Assembly: GCA_964628435.1 (NCBI GenBank)
Contig: CAZVON010000017.1
Location: forward strand, 1 to 23,635
DNA from: CAZVON01 sp964628435
GTDB lineage: Bacteria; Patescibacteriota; Microgenomatia; Levybacterales; UBA12049
Direction of reading: 5' to 3'
Length of the DNA stretch: 23,635 nt
Position numbers and translations under genes: made by a program. Below, one piece after another: positions 12,957 to 21,684 of this stretch (positions within the stretch are counted from its first letter, which is position 1; every line of letters starts with the position of its first letter). The notes under the pieces were generated by a model, which saw only the letters and a list, made by a program, of their open reading frames with translations, was not told where the DNA came from and did not search any database.

Positions 12957-15113
12957 ATGAAAAAATTCAAAATTATCCAACCATTGCGAAAAAAACGGAT
13001 TGGTGTTTTGATTATTGCTGTTTTTATACTGATAGCAAGCCTTCTGATCCTTGCGAAAGATCTGCCTTCTCCAACTCGATTAAGCAGTTATTCCTATCCA
13101 CAATCAACACAGCTATTTGATAGACATGGCAAGTTACTGTATACTATCTATGCGAATCGAAACCAAACATTTGTTCCACTTTCAGATATTCCCTCTTCAG
13201 TTCAACAGGCCACTATCGCCATCGAAGACAAAGATTTTTACAAACATGGAGCAATTGATCCAAGAGGCATTGCCCGGGCTTTTATTTCAACGGTTTTTTA
13301 TAAACAGGTACAAGGTGGTTCAACCATTACTCAACAACTGGTAAAAAATACGCTGCTTACGCCAGAACGAACCATTAGTCGCAAGATAAAAGAAGTGTTT
13401 TTATCCTTCCTCACAGAATTGTTGTACCCAAAAAACAAAATTTTGGAGATGTATTTAAACCAAGTCCCTTATGGAGGTACTGCCTGGGGTATCGAAGCAG
13501 CATCGCAAACGTATTTTGGCAAACACGCAAAAGAGTTAACGCTCTCAGAATCATCATTTCTTGCTGGACTTCCAGAAGCACCGTCTATCTATTCTCCGTT
13601 TGGCGCATATCCAGAGCGTTCTAAAAAACGGCAAGAAACAGTTCTTCAAAAGATGTACGAGCAAGGCTATATCACCAAAGAGCAGAACGATTTGGCACTC
13701 AAACAGCCGCTTCAGTTTCAAAAGGTCTCAAGCACCATTAAGGCTCCTCATTTTGTATTATATGTTAAAGACCTGTTGACTCAAAAATACGGGCAGAGAA
13801 CTGTTGAACAAGGGGGGCTCAAGGTAATAACCAGTCTTGACCTTACGATCCAAGAATATGCCCAAGCAACCGTTGCTGCAGAAGTTGGGAAACTAAAAGG
13901 ATATCATGTAACCAATGGAGCAGCAGTGGTGACTAACCCTGCATCTGGAGAAATTCTTGCCATGGTTGGCTCTCACGATTACTTTGACGAAACAAGTGAC
14001 GGCAATGTCAATGTAACCATTGCGTATCGCCAACCTGGATCTTCCATTAAGCCAATTAATTATGCGACTGGTCTTATCAATGGATACACTGCAGCCACAC
14101 CCTTTGTTGATCAACAAATCTGTTTTCCCAACCCTGGACACGCACCATATTGCCCAGTTAATTACGATGGGAAGTGGCACGGAGTTATGCACATGAGACC
14201 ATCGCTTGGAAACTCTATTAATATTTCCGCGGTTAAAATGTTAAAACTCAACGGAGTAGCAGATATGATTGCAACAGCCAAAGCTATGGGCATTACTTCT
14301 TTTCAAGATCCAAATCGGTATGGTTTATCTTTGACGTTAGGAGGAGGCGAAGTCACCATGTTAGAAATGGTAACTGCGTATAGTGTGTTTGCAAATCAAG
14401 GGTACCGCATTGATTTGCACCCAATTTTAAAAGTTACCGATTCACAAGGAACTACCCTTGAAGAATACACGCCGCCGCTCAGTCCTATTTTTGGAAAAAA
14501 AGTAATTCCATCTGGCGTCTCCTTTATCATCACTAGCATATTGGCAGACAATGGAGCGCGTGAACTTGCGTTTGGACCAACTTCTGAGTTAAAAATTGGA
14601 GAAAAGTTCGTGGCTGTCAAAACTGGAACTACCAATGATTACAGAGACAACTGGACAATTGGTTATACCCCTTCGTACACGGTGGCAGTCTGGGTTGGGA
14701 ACAATGACAATACACCCATGTCTGGACTTGTATCTGGTATTACAGGTGCTGCGCCTATTTGGCACAAGATCATGACGCATCTTCTGCAAAACAAGCCAGT
14801 CGGTATGCCTCCCAAACCAGAAAACGTGATTGGTAAAATCGTCTGTAGCACATCAGGACTGCTTCCTAAAGAAGAAGGAGATCCAGATCGGTGTCCAACA
14901 CGCTATGAGTACTTTATCAAAGGGACAGAACCAACAAAAACTGACCCTGGACGACAAAAAGTATTTATCGACAAAGCTACCAACGACCTCGCAAAACCTG
15001 GACAAACAGACAATATAGAAGAACGCAACGAACTCGTGGTGACTGACCCATTAGGAGACCGTTATTGCCTTACTTGTCCACACCCGCAACCGCAACCCAC
15101 CAAAACTCCTTAA
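12957..15113 (+). CDS. Class A penicillin-binding protein (GT51 + transpeptidase), copy 1
   Basis: 718 residues from ATG 12957; longer frames would cover the promoter. It polymerises and crosslinks peptidoglycan outside the membrane. One N-terminal helix (about residues 15-33) anchors it. The GT51 domain has IAIEDKDFYKH (catalytic Glu90) and GGSTITQQLVKN, and NQVPYGGTAWGIEAAS. The transpeptidase has SSIK (Ser362), SIN (420-422) and KTGT (555-558). The tail is Cys/Pro-rich (CSTSGLLPKEEGDPDRCPTR, ending PHPQPQPTKTP). It is a paralogue of the gene at 16289, with short near-identical DNA tracts. The intervening two genes probably also act in the envelope. Confidence 0.95.
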   Translation: MKKFKIIQPLRKKRIGVLIIAVFILIASLLILAKDLPSPTRLSSYSYPQSTQLFDRHGKLLYTIYANRNQTFVPLSDIPSSVQQATIAIEDKDFYKHGAIDPRGIARAFISTVFYKQVQGGSTITQQLVKNTLLTPERTISRKIKEVFLSFLTELLYPKNKILEMYLNQVPYGGTAWGIEAASQTYFGKHAKELTLSESSFLAGLPEAPSIYSPFGAYPERSKKRQETVLQKMYEQGYITKEQNDLALKQPLQFQKVSSTIKAPHFVLYVKDLLTQKYGQRTVEQGGLKVITSLDLTIQEYAQATVAAEVGKLKGYHVTNGAAVVTNPASGEILAMVGSHDYFDETSDGNVNVTIAYRQPGSSIKPINYATGLINGYTAATPFVDQQICFPNPGHAPYCPVNYDGKWHGVMHMRPSLGNSINISAVKMLKLNGVADMIATAKAMGITSFQDPNRYGLSLTLGGGEVTMLEMVTAYSVFANQGYRIDLHPILKVTDSQGTTLEEYTPPLSPIFGKKVIPSGVSFIITSILADNGARELAFGPTSELKIGEKFVAVKTGTTNDYRDNWTIGYTPSYTVAVWVGNNDNTPMSGLVSGITGAAPIWHKIMTHLLQNKPVGMPPKPENVIGKIVCSTSGLLPKEEGDPDRCPTRYEYFIKGTEPTKTDPGRQKVFIDKATNDLAKPGQTDNIEERNELVVTDPLGDRYCLTCPHPQPQPTKTP

Positions 15114-15115
15114 TC

Positions 15116-15144
15116 TTGACAAGTTTTTCTTTAGCAAGTACTAT
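15116..15144 (+). promoter_or_regulatory. Promoter of coiled-coil protein gene (leaderless)
   Basis: Perfect -35 TTGACA, 17-nt spacer, -10 TACTAT (15139-15144), 6 nt to ATG 15151. It starts 3 nt after the stop of the penicillin-binding protein gene. No SD. Confidence 0.75.
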
Positions 15145-15150
15145 AAGTAT

Positions 15151-15867
15151 ATGCCTCAAACTCTTTTACTTAGTTTTGTTTTCGTTCTTGTTTTGTTTGG
15201 TGGCTCATCAACAAGCTTTGCACAAACTACACTCCAAGAAAAAAGAGTGCAGGTTTTAGAACAACGACAAGCAATACAAGAAAAAAAGGAAATGCTTCTG
15301 AAAAACCGAGAAGAAAAAATGGAGCAAAGACAAACACAAAGATTAGAACTTCAAGAAAGACTCCAAGCCCAAAAGGAACAACAAATATCAAAACGAGAAG
15401 AATTTAAAGAACGGCTAAAAACGATAAAAGACCAACGAAAACAAGCACTGGTTGAACGACTCGATGAAAAAATGGCAGCTATTAATAAAAATCGCGTTGA
15501 TAGGCTTACAATTCACATTGAAAAACTTGAATCTCTTTTGAACAGATTAATAGAAAAAGCCACTCGAGCAAAAACCAATGGGAAAGATATTACCGAAGTG
15601 GAATCTGCCATAGACGCTGCGCAAACAGCCATTGAAGCTGCGCGTACTGCGATTGTAACCCAAGCTGCAAAAGAATATACTGCAACTATTACTGATGAGT
15701 CTGTGCTTGCCTCCTCTGTGGGCACCATAGTAAACCAACTCCAACAAGATTTAAAAACAACCCACCAAACAGTCGTTAACGCTAAGCAAACGGTTCATAC
15801 CGTGATCAAAGAATTAGTAGCAATAAAGGCTGATCAGATTTTACCAACAACCACACCAAGCACTTAA
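15151..15867 (+). CDS. Secreted coiled-coil protein
   Basis: 238 residues. A signal peptide (MPQ, LLLSFVFVLVLFGG, STSFAQ) is followed by a long Glu/Lys/Gln/Arg-rich stretch (about residues 26-125) that should form a continuous coiled coil. Residues about 130-215 form a helical, Ala/Thr/Asp-rich region with IDAAQTAIEAARTAI. No enzymatic motif is seen. It lies between the two penicillin-binding protein genes and is followed by the Pro-rich TM protein after 5 nt, so an extracytoplasmic structural role near the cell wall is a reasonable inference. Confidence 0.75.
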   Translation: MPQTLLLSFVFVLVLFGGSSTSFAQTTLQEKRVQVLEQRQAIQEKKEMLLKNREEKMEQRQTQRLELQERLQAQKEQQISKREEFKERLKTIKDQRKQALVERLDEKMAAINKNRVDRLTIHIEKLESLLNRLIEKATRAKTNGKDITEVESAIDAAQTAIEAARTAIVTQAAKEYTATITDESVLASSVGTIVNQLQQDLKTTHQTVVNAKQTVHTVIKELVAIKADQILPTTTPST

Positions 15868-15872
15868 AAACT

Positions 15873-16226
15873 ATGGATACGATATCACAACAACCAATTC
15901 AACAACCCCTATCCACACAACAGGTTCCTGTCCAACCAGTATCTGCTCCCCAACCTACTGCTCCTGTCCAATCTCCATCAAAAAACAACCTCTTACTTGT
16001 TTTGGGTGTTCTGCTTGTTCTTGGAGTAACCGGAACAATTGGGTATATCGTTTTTACGCAACAAAAACAAGCACCTGCTGTTGTTTCACCAACTTCTCTA
16101 ATATCCCCAACTGTCACTCCATTACCCACCCCTCTTAACGACGATGACAGAACACTTCAAGGAATCGACCTGACTACCTCAGAAGACGATTTTAATGACC
16201 TACAGAAAGGTATTCAAGGCCTCTAG
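15873..16226 (+). CDS. Pro/Gln-rich single-TM protein
   Basis: 117 residues. The N-terminal 38 residues are Gln/Pro-rich (QQPIQQPLSTQQVPVQPV), followed by a membrane helix NLLLVLGVLLVLGVTGTIGYIVF (about 39-61), then a Thr/Pro-rich outer stretch and a short acidic C-terminus (NDDDRTLQGIDLTTSEDDF...). The family is not recognised; the shape is common among CPR membrane proteins. It starts 5 nt after the previous stop with no SD, so reinitiation or coupling is likely. It precedes the second penicillin-binding protein gene. Confidence 0.65.
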   Translation: MDTISQQPIQQPLSTQQVPVQPVSAPQPTAPVQSPSKNNLLLVLGVLLVLGVTGTIGYIVFTQQKQAPAVVSPTSLISPTVTPLPTPLNDDDRTLQGIDLTTSEDDFNDLQKGIQGL

Positions 16227-16240
16227 TTGTTTTTCCCCTC

Positions 16241-16269
16241 TTTTCAAGCACAGAAGCTGATAGTATAAT
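16241..16269 (+). promoter_or_regulatory. Promoter of second penicillin-binding protein gene
   Basis: -35 TTTTCA (weak), 17-nt spacer, -10 TATAAT (16264-16269). The predicted leader is about 13 nt with no SD, so this is the longest leader among the non-riboswitch units apart from nrdR. Confidence 0.55.
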
Positions 16270-16288
16270 CTAGTCCATTTCCTTCATT

Positions 16289-18631
16289 ATGAAGCTATTA
16301 TTAGGCATCATTGTAATTATTTTGCTCTTTCTGATCAAAATTGGAGATACAGTACTATTTATTGCGCGTACGTTACTTACAACTGTAGAGCGAATCAATA
16401 GCATGCTTTTTTCAGCAGGAAAACAGCTTATTGTTTTCATAAGATCAATTCTCTTATGGGTAAAAACCATCCTTTTCACATTAACAAAAAAAGGTCTGCT
16501 ATTCTTGATGGTATTTTTTTTGAGCCTATATACTCATTGGGTTAAACGAATCAAAATACCATCGATACATGTTTCGTCCATCGCTTCTTCTCATCCTTCA
16601 CATATTCGAAAACATCGAAAAAAGAAAGAATCACGTTTTACTTCTTTTTCCCTTCTTAGTAAATTCAAATATTTCACTGCTGGAGGTGTTTTTTCACTCG
16701 TGTTTATTTTTATTCCCTTGCTTGCTATTATTTTCCTGCAAGATCTGCCTAATCCAAAAGAACTCTCTCTTCGTCAAATTCCCCAAACCACAAAAATTTA
16801 CGATCGAAACGCAACGTTGTTGTATCAAATTTACGCATCACAAAATAGAACACTTGTTCCGCTTTCTGATATCCCCGTTTCGCTTCAACAGGCCACTATC
16901 GCCATTGAAGACAAAGATTTTTACAAACATCCTGGTTTTGATGTTACTGCAATTATCCGTTCTGCCTGGGTAAACTTCTCTGGAAAAAGCCTACAAGGCG
17001 GATCAACCATTACCCAACAACTCATCAAATCAGCCCTTCTGAGCCCAGAAACCAGTATTAATAGAAAAGTGAAAGAAATTATTCTTGCATTCTGGGCTGA
17101 ACGCATGTATACCAAAAATCAAATTCTTGAAATGTACTTTAACCAAGTCCCTTATGGAGGTACTGCCTGGGGTATCGAAGCGGCTTCAGAAGTTTACTTT
17201 GGCAAACACGTGCGAGACCTTACGCTTTCAGAGAGCGCATTTTTAGCTGGGATTCCTCGCGCGCCAACAATTTACTCTCCCTATGGAACAACTCCAACGC
17301 TTTGGAAAAAAAGACAAAAAGAAGTACTTTCTCGCATGGTGTCATTAGGCTACATTAGTAACATACAAGCCAAAGAAGCAGAACAAGAAGAGCTTTCCTT
17401 TCGATCTCCGCAAGTCCCTATTCACGCTCCACATTTTGTGTTGTACATCAAAGATTTATTGACTAAAAAATATGGTCTTCCAATCGTGGAAAAAGGAGGA
17501 CTCACGGTCATTACGTCACTAGATTTAAAACTCCAAGAAAAAGTACAGCGAATTGTTACTGAAGAAATCACAAATAATGAAGCTCTCCATGTTACCAACG
17601 GAGCTGCCCTGGTTACCAATCCTACCAATGGAGATATCTTGACAATGGTTGGAAGTACAGACTACTCCAATCCAAATGGAGGCAACGTCAATCTTACCAC
17701 CGCACTCAGGCAACCAGGATCTTCCATAAAAGTCGTTACATACGCAGCCGCGTTTTCCAAAGGATTCACTGCCGCAAGTATTTTAGACGATTCTCCAGTT
17801 ACGTATACTTCTTACGGCGCACCATCTTATTCACCGGTCAATTATGATGGGAGATTCCATGGACGAGTCCCTTTACGTATTGCGTTTGGGAATTCATTCA
17901 ATATTCCGGCCGTAAAAACGCTCAACCAAATAGGAATTCCAACCATGGTGAATTTAGGAAAACGGATGGGAATAAAAACCTGGGGAGATCCTTCAGCGTA
18001 TGGCCTCTCCATTACTCTAGGAGCTGCTGAAGTTCCCATGGTAGATATGGCAACTGTATATGGTACCGTTGCAAATGGTGGAGTACGCATCGATTTAAAC
18101 CCTCTCTTAAAGATTTCAGACTATAAAGGGTATGTACTAGAAGAAAAAACGCCACTGCAACAAGATCCACTCACTGCAAAACAGCTTGGCACTAGAGTGC
18201 TCGATGAAGGAATCGCATTTATTCTCTCACATATTCTTGCCGATAATAATGCACGCGTATGGGAATTTGGCTTGAGTTCTCCCCTTCGTATTTCAGGACA
18301 CAGAGTATCGGTAAAAACAGGAACTTCAGATAATAAACGCGATAATTGGACCATTGGGTATACCGATAAATACGTCACGGCTGTATGGGTTGGTAATAAT
18401 GACAACTCTCCGATGAGTCCCACCCTTGCATCAGGTATTACTGGCGCAGCGCCCATTTGGAATAAGATCATGACGCATCTTCTTGCCAATACAACCGATA
18501 CGAAACTAACTCTACCAAGCAATGTTATTAAAAAAGCCTGTCTAGGCCGAGAAGAATATTTTATTAGAGGCACTGAACGGCTCGTGAATTGTGTTCCGCT
18601 TCCTACTTTTACTCCCACCCCAAAACCCTAA
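16289..18631 (+). CDS. Class A penicillin-binding protein (GT51 + transpeptidase), copy 2
   Basis: 780 residues. It differs from copy 1 by an N-terminal extension of about 100 residues with two extra hydrophobic segments (about 1-20 and 66-85), a basic linker (RKHRKKKESR), then the usual anchor helix (about 130-150). The GT51 domain has IAIEDKDFYKHPG (Glu207) and GGSTITQQLIKS; the transpeptidase has SSIK (Ser478), SFN (536-538) and KTGT (676-679). The end is Pro-rich (PTFTPTPKP). The extra segments may give it a different partner or location from copy 1. Both copies keep all catalytic motifs. Confidence 0.94.
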   Translation: MKLLLGIIVIILLFLIKIGDTVLFIARTLLTTVERINSMLFSAGKQLIVFIRSILLWVKTILFTLTKKGLLFLMVFFLSLYTHWVKRIKIPSIHVSSIASSHPSHIRKHRKKKESRFTSFSLLSKFKYFTAGGVFSLVFIFIPLLAIIFLQDLPNPKELSLRQIPQTTKIYDRNATLLYQIYASQNRTLVPLSDIPVSLQQATIAIEDKDFYKHPGFDVTAIIRSAWVNFSGKSLQGGSTITQQLIKSALLSPETSINRKVKEIILAFWAERMYTKNQILEMYFNQVPYGGTAWGIEAASEVYFGKHVRDLTLSESAFLAGIPRAPTIYSPYGTTPTLWKKRQKEVLSRMVSLGYISNIQAKEAEQEELSFRSPQVPIHAPHFVLYIKDLLTKKYGLPIVEKGGLTVITSLDLKLQEKVQRIVTEEITNNEALHVTNGAALVTNPTNGDILTMVGSTDYSNPNGGNVNLTTALRQPGSSIKVVTYAAAFSKGFTAASILDDSPVTYTSYGAPSYSPVNYDGRFHGRVPLRIAFGNSFNIPAVKTLNQIGIPTMVNLGKRMGIKTWGDPSAYGLSITLGAAEVPMVDMATVYGTVANGGVRIDLNPLLKISDYKGYVLEEKTPLQQDPLTAKQLGTRVLDEGIAFILSHILADNNARVWEFGLSSPLRISGHRVSVKTGTSDNKRDNWTIGYTDKYVTAVWVGNNDNSPMSPTLASGITGAAPIWNKIMTHLLANTTDTKLTLPSNVIKKACLGREEYFIRGTERLVNCVPLPTFTPTPKP

Positions 18632-18761
18632 AGGTTACATTCCAAATCACAAGCACCAAACTCCCAATAATATCGAAATTCTCATTATCAACATGAACTC
18701 ATTTGGAATTTTGGTCATGAGAATTTATCTGCAATTTGATTATTCGAACTTGTCTTTTTAT
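18632..18761. other. Convergent intergenic region with a 10-bp inverted repeat
   Basis: A 130-bp AT-rich gap between convergent genes. It holds a perfect inverted repeat AAATTCTCAT (18676-18685) / ATGAGAATTT (18717-18726) with a 31-nt loop and degenerate TTTGGAATTT-type words. There is no T-run directly after the arm, so a terminator is not certain. No gene is seen. Confidence 0.5.
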
Positions 18762-19400
18762 CTACTCTGTAGATTTTGTGAGGGAATTTTTGAGCAGTTG
18801 ATACTGCTGCTGCGGGTTACCATTGAACAAGAAACTCGTACTTACAAAACGATTCGCTCCAAAACTGTGAGCCTGTACAATGGTTGCATCATTGATCCCT
18901 CCATCTACTTCTATGGGTATCCATGTTGTATCTTGTAATACCTCAATTTTTGACACATATTCAGCAACAAATTGTTGTCCAGAAAATCCAGATCTAATTC
19001 CCATCACAAGCAGTGTATCTAAATCATCTATTGGAATGTTGATCTCTTCAAGTCCAGTTGGTCCATCTACTGCAAGCCCTACTTCTCCCAGCAGTTGTCC
19101 TTGGGCAACAAACTCTGCCTGATGAGACATTTTTTCAACATGTCCTAAAAACCGCCGAAACCCAACCTCTGCCCATGGCTGCAAATACGCAGTCGGTTCT
19201 TCCACCATCATATGCAGTTCAAAAAACAGATCTTTGGTGTATTTAGCAAATGGAGCTGGATTAAGAAATGTAGTGTTTTGCGCAAATTTTCCGTCAATAA
19301 TATCAATATGAATAGTCTTTGCAAATGGACGCACGAGCTCTATTTTACGCTCGATTTCTTGCCAATCTTTTTCTAAAATCCCTGGAATTATCTCAAACAT
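18762..19400 (-). CDS. rpe: Ribulose-phosphate 3-epimerase
   Basis: 212 residues. It interconverts ribulose-5-phosphate and xylulose-5-phosphate. The TIM-barrel motifs are present but divergent: IHIDIIDGKFAQNTTF (metal-binding Asp; usual HxDxMDGxFVPN), ELHMMVEEP (usual DxHLM), HVEKMSH, MGIRSGFSGQQF (usual V.PGFGGQ.F) and EVDGGINDATI (Asp of DGG). The gene is last in the pfkB-rpiB-rpe unit, 48 nt after rpiB. No SD or clear promoter is visible before ATG 19400. Confidence 0.88.
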   Translation of the reverse strand: MFEIIPGILEKDWQEIERKIELVRPFAKTIHIDIIDGKFAQNTTFLNPAPFAKYTKDLFFELHMMVEEPTAYLQPWAEVGFRRFLGHVEKMSHQAEFVAQGQLLGEVGLAVDGPTGLEEINIPIDDLDTLLVMGIRSGFSGQQFVAEYVSKIEVLQDTTWIPIEVDGGINDATIVQAHSFGANRFVSTSFLFNGNPQQQYQLLKNSLTKSTE

Positions 19401-19448
19401 ACGTATCGAACTATGAAATATGAATTATGCATATTAAAAATATTATTC

Positions 19449-19958
19449 CTAGTCTCTTATTCCCGATTCTATCTTGCTGATTTTGTCTATTCTTCTTTTG
19501 TGCCGCTCTTGCCCAGAAAACGGGGTAGTAAGCCATATGTCTAAGGCTTTGGAAACATCTGCTTCTGTTACAAAACGTGCGCCAAAAGAAAGCACATTGG
19601 CATCATTGTGAGCACGCGATAATTTAATAATTTCAAATCGATTCGAACTTGTCTTCCCTGTTGCGTCAATTTCTCCAAGAGGCGCATAAGGTCCATAAAA
19701 CACTGTTGCTCGCACATTTTTGTATTTATTCGCAAGCATTGCCTCTCCTTGCCCTGAACCGCCAAAAATCACTGCTCTACTTTCCGTGTCTTTGGAGACT
19801 GCTCGCGCAGCTTTTGCGATAAAATCGGTAAAGTCATCGTTTTTATCAAACGTATACGCACCGCAATCAACCACCTTATATCCTGCTTTCTGCAAATACC
19901 CTTTTACAAATTCTTTTAAATGAAACCCTGCGTGATCTGTAGCTACGTATATTTTCAT
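19449..19958 (-). CDS. rpiB: RpiB/LacA/LacB-family sugar-phosphate isomerase
   Basis: 169 residues. It isomerises ribose-5-phosphate and ribulose-5-phosphate. The N-terminus MKIYVATDHAGFHLKE carries the Asp-His pair. The catalytic loop reads FGGSGQGEAMLANK: the Cys of E. coli RpiB is replaced by Gly while the Glu of the M. tuberculosis-type enzyme (GGSGNGE) is kept, so the Glu is the likely base. VLSFGARFVT and FSGQERHKRRIDKI are typical of the family end. The start overlaps the pfkB stop as ATGA. Confidence 0.92.
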   Translation of the reverse strand: MKIYVATDHAGFHLKEFVKGYLQKAGYKVVDCGAYTFDKNDDFTDFIAKAARAVSKDTESRAVIFGGSGQGEAMLANKYKNVRATVFYGPYAPLGEIDATGKTSSNRFEIIKLSRAHNDANVLSFGARFVTEADVSKALDIWLTTPFSGQERHKRRIDKISKIESGIRD

Positions 19959-20929
19959 ACTCTATTTTTCTCTAGCTCTTCTGCCGTCAGTAAGCCTGCC
20001 TGCGCGCCAACTTTGGTAATTACAGACCCAGCATTTTTTGTTCCCCATTCCATTGCTTCTTCAATGGATTTTTTATAAATGATTGCTGCTAAAAACCCAC
20101 TGGCATACGCATCGCCAGCACCGGTTCGCTCAATTGCCTTATTCTCTGATGCTTTGTGAAATACAACTGAACCATTTGCATCAATTGCCCACGAGCCATT
20201 CTCTCCATCCGTAATAATAACTATTTTGGGCCCCAATTCTTGAAGCGAGCGGAGTAAGTTTTCCATTTTTTCCCTATTTGCTATTTTCAATTTACTATTT
20301 ACTATTTCTATTGCTTCTTCTTTATTCACAAAAAACATTTCAGACGCAGCTATCACATGACGTATAGTATCTAACCCAGATTCTATTTGGGTTGTTCCCG
20401 GCGCGAATGCAAGTTTTATCGTATTTTCTTTTACAAATTCAACGGTATTTCTATACGCGCTTTCCCATTCTCTGCCGAGTCCACCAAGATATATCCAGGA
20501 CGCCAAGAGATTGTCAAAAGAAAATTCATGCTTGCGTTGTACATGTCGAACAAATAACGTGCGTTCGCCTTGAAACACCAACCCAATAGAAAACGACGAA
20601 GATGCAGAGGGTGCTTTCATAACCTGACTCACATCCACTCTTTCATCAGTCAACGAAGTATGAATCTTTTGAGCAAATTCATCGTCACCGATTTCGGCAA
20701 TTAAAGACGTTTGAAAACCAAGTCGTTTTAATCCAACCGCCACATTCGATGCTCCGCCTCCTAGCAAGAAATCAGAACTGTCAACCAAGATCTTCTCGCC
20801 CAAGCCAATTTTTAATTCTCTAGTTTCTTTATCTACTCGACAATGAACGTTTTCTCCATGAACCTGTAAAAAGGCATCTATAGTTGCATTCCCTATACAA
20901 ATAATATCAGTTGTTAGATTCTCGCTCAT
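19955..20929 (-). CDS. PfkB-family carbohydrate kinase
   Basis: 324 residues. It phosphorylates a sugar or nucleoside with ATP; the substrate cannot be told from sequence. DFLLGGGASNVAVGLKRLG matches PfkB signature 1 (GGxxxNxA), and AIERTGAGDAYASGFLAA is signature 2, with Asp of GAGD as catalytic base. IVIITDGENGSWAID is the ATP-site strand. Residues about 205-217 (NSKLKIANREKME) look like a K/N-rich insertion encoded by a repetitive TTTACTA-type stretch near 20280-20310. With rpiB and rpe downstream, a pentose substrate such as ribose is plausible. Confidence 0.85.
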   Translation of the reverse strand: MSENLTTDIICIGNATIDAFLQVHGENVHCRVDKETRELKIGLGEKILVDSSDFLLGGGASNVAVGLKRLGFQTSLIAEIGDDEFAQKIHTSLTDERVDVSQVMKAPSASSSFSIGLVFQGERTLFVRHVQRKHEFSFDNLLASWIYLGGLGREWESAYRNTVEFVKENTIKLAFAPGTTQIESGLDTIRHVIAASEMFFVNKEEAIEIVNSKLKIANREKMENLLRSLQELGPKIVIITDGENGSWAIDANGSVVFHKASENKAIERTGAGDAYASGFLAAIIYKKSIEEAMEWGTKNAGSVITKVGAQAGLLTAEELEKNRV

Positions 20930-20939
20930 CTTTTTTTAT

Positions 20940-20968
20940 AGTATAAGAGGATAGTAATGAATCAACAA
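20940..20968 (-). promoter_or_regulatory. pfkB-rpiB-rpe promoter
   Basis: -35 TTGTTG, 17-nt spacer, -10 TATACT (20945-20940); an overlapping choice is TTGATT-N16-TACTAT. The -10 ends 8-10 nt before ATG 20929, so the leader is a few nt at most and has no SD. Confidence 0.6.
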
Positions 20969-21002
20969 GACCCAATTTTCAATTTGCAATTTAAAATGAA
21001 AT

Positions 21003-21608
21003 TTACTCTTTTCCCACAATAATCAGGGCATCCGAAGCGGTAGTGTCGGAAAGTGTAGCCGAAACACTCGAAATAGTATAGACTCCAGAAAGATCTCTCT
21101 TTAACAACGGCAAATACGCGCTTTTACTGTTTTTTACTTGAATTGTCATTCCTTCATACGAAAATTCATCTGCGTTGCCAACTGAAACAACATGGTATCC
21201 AAACTCTTTTAGGGTTTCTGAAACCTTACTTGCTGCTCCTACTTCCCCACTTCCATTTTGAACAACAACAGAAAGATTACTCTTCTCTAGTGCAGCATTT
21301 TTTTTACTGCTGGTCGTTGGTTTTATACTCGGAGCTGGTGACTGTTTAGAAATGGATGTTGGTAAAGGCGTTGTACTGGGCACATCAGTAGGAAACTCTA
21401 TAGATGTTATCGTGGGTGTTGGTGAAGAATTGGTTTTCTCATTTGAAGTATTTAAAAAATACGTTGATCCTAATACTCCTGACGCAATAAGCAGAATGAG
21501 AAAAAGAACAATAACGATAATTTTTTTTGGAGGAGATGAGTCGTCGTCAAGGGAAGTCGTAAAGCGTTTTTTATTACCATTATTGCCAGCAAACATGATG
21601 TCATCCAT
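21003..21608 (-). CDS. Membrane-anchored LytR_C-domain protein
   Basis: 201 residues from ATG 21608. A short acidic/basic cytoplasmic N-terminus leads to one membrane helix (KKIIVIVLFLILLIASGVLG), then a Ser/Thr/Pro-rich linker (about 60-105), then a C-terminal domain beginning LSVVVQNGSGEVGAASKVSETLKEFGYHVVSVGNAD, the LytR_C pattern (VxVxNGxGxxGxAxxxxxxLxxxGY). This domain is found attached to LytR-CpsA-Psr enzymes or, as here, alone; it is extracytoplasmic and probably binds cell-wall components. The GTG at 21629 is rejected because the -10 overlaps it. The gene is divergent from the SpoIID-like gene. Confidence 0.8.
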   Translation of the reverse strand: MDDIMFAGNNGNKKRFTTSLDDDSSPPKKIIVIVLFLILLIASGVLGSTYFLNTSNEKTNSSPTPTITSIEFPTDVPSTTPLPTSISKQSPAPSIKPTTSSKKNAALEKSNLSVVVQNGSGEVGAASKVSETLKEFGYHVVSVGNADEFSYEGMTIQVKNSKSAYLPLLKRDLSGVYTISSVSATLSDTTASDALIIVGKE

Positions 21609-21617
21609 TGTTTTTTG

Positions 21618-21645
21618 AGTATACCACACACCTGTTAGTTTTCAA
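21618..21645 (-). promoter_or_regulatory. Promoter of LytR_C gene
   Basis: -35 TTGAAA, 16-nt spacer, extended -10 TGG-TATACT (21623-21618); 9 nt to ATG 21608. Confidence 0.55.
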
Positions 21646-21662
21646 GCGCAAAAATTGCTGTA

Positions 21663-21673
21663 TTTGGTATAAT
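21663..21673 (+). promoter_or_regulatory. Extended -10 promoter of SpoIID-like gene
   Basis: TTTGG-TATAAT (consensus -10 at 21668-21673 with TG at 21665-21666); 11 nt to ATG 21685. No convincing -35. Confidence 0.55.
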
Positions 21674-21684
21674 ATAAAAACCCT

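Noticed and set aside
18676..18726. 10-bp inverted repeat as a bidirectional terminator
   Set aside because: The loop is 31 nt and no T-run follows either arm, so only an inverted repeat is reported.
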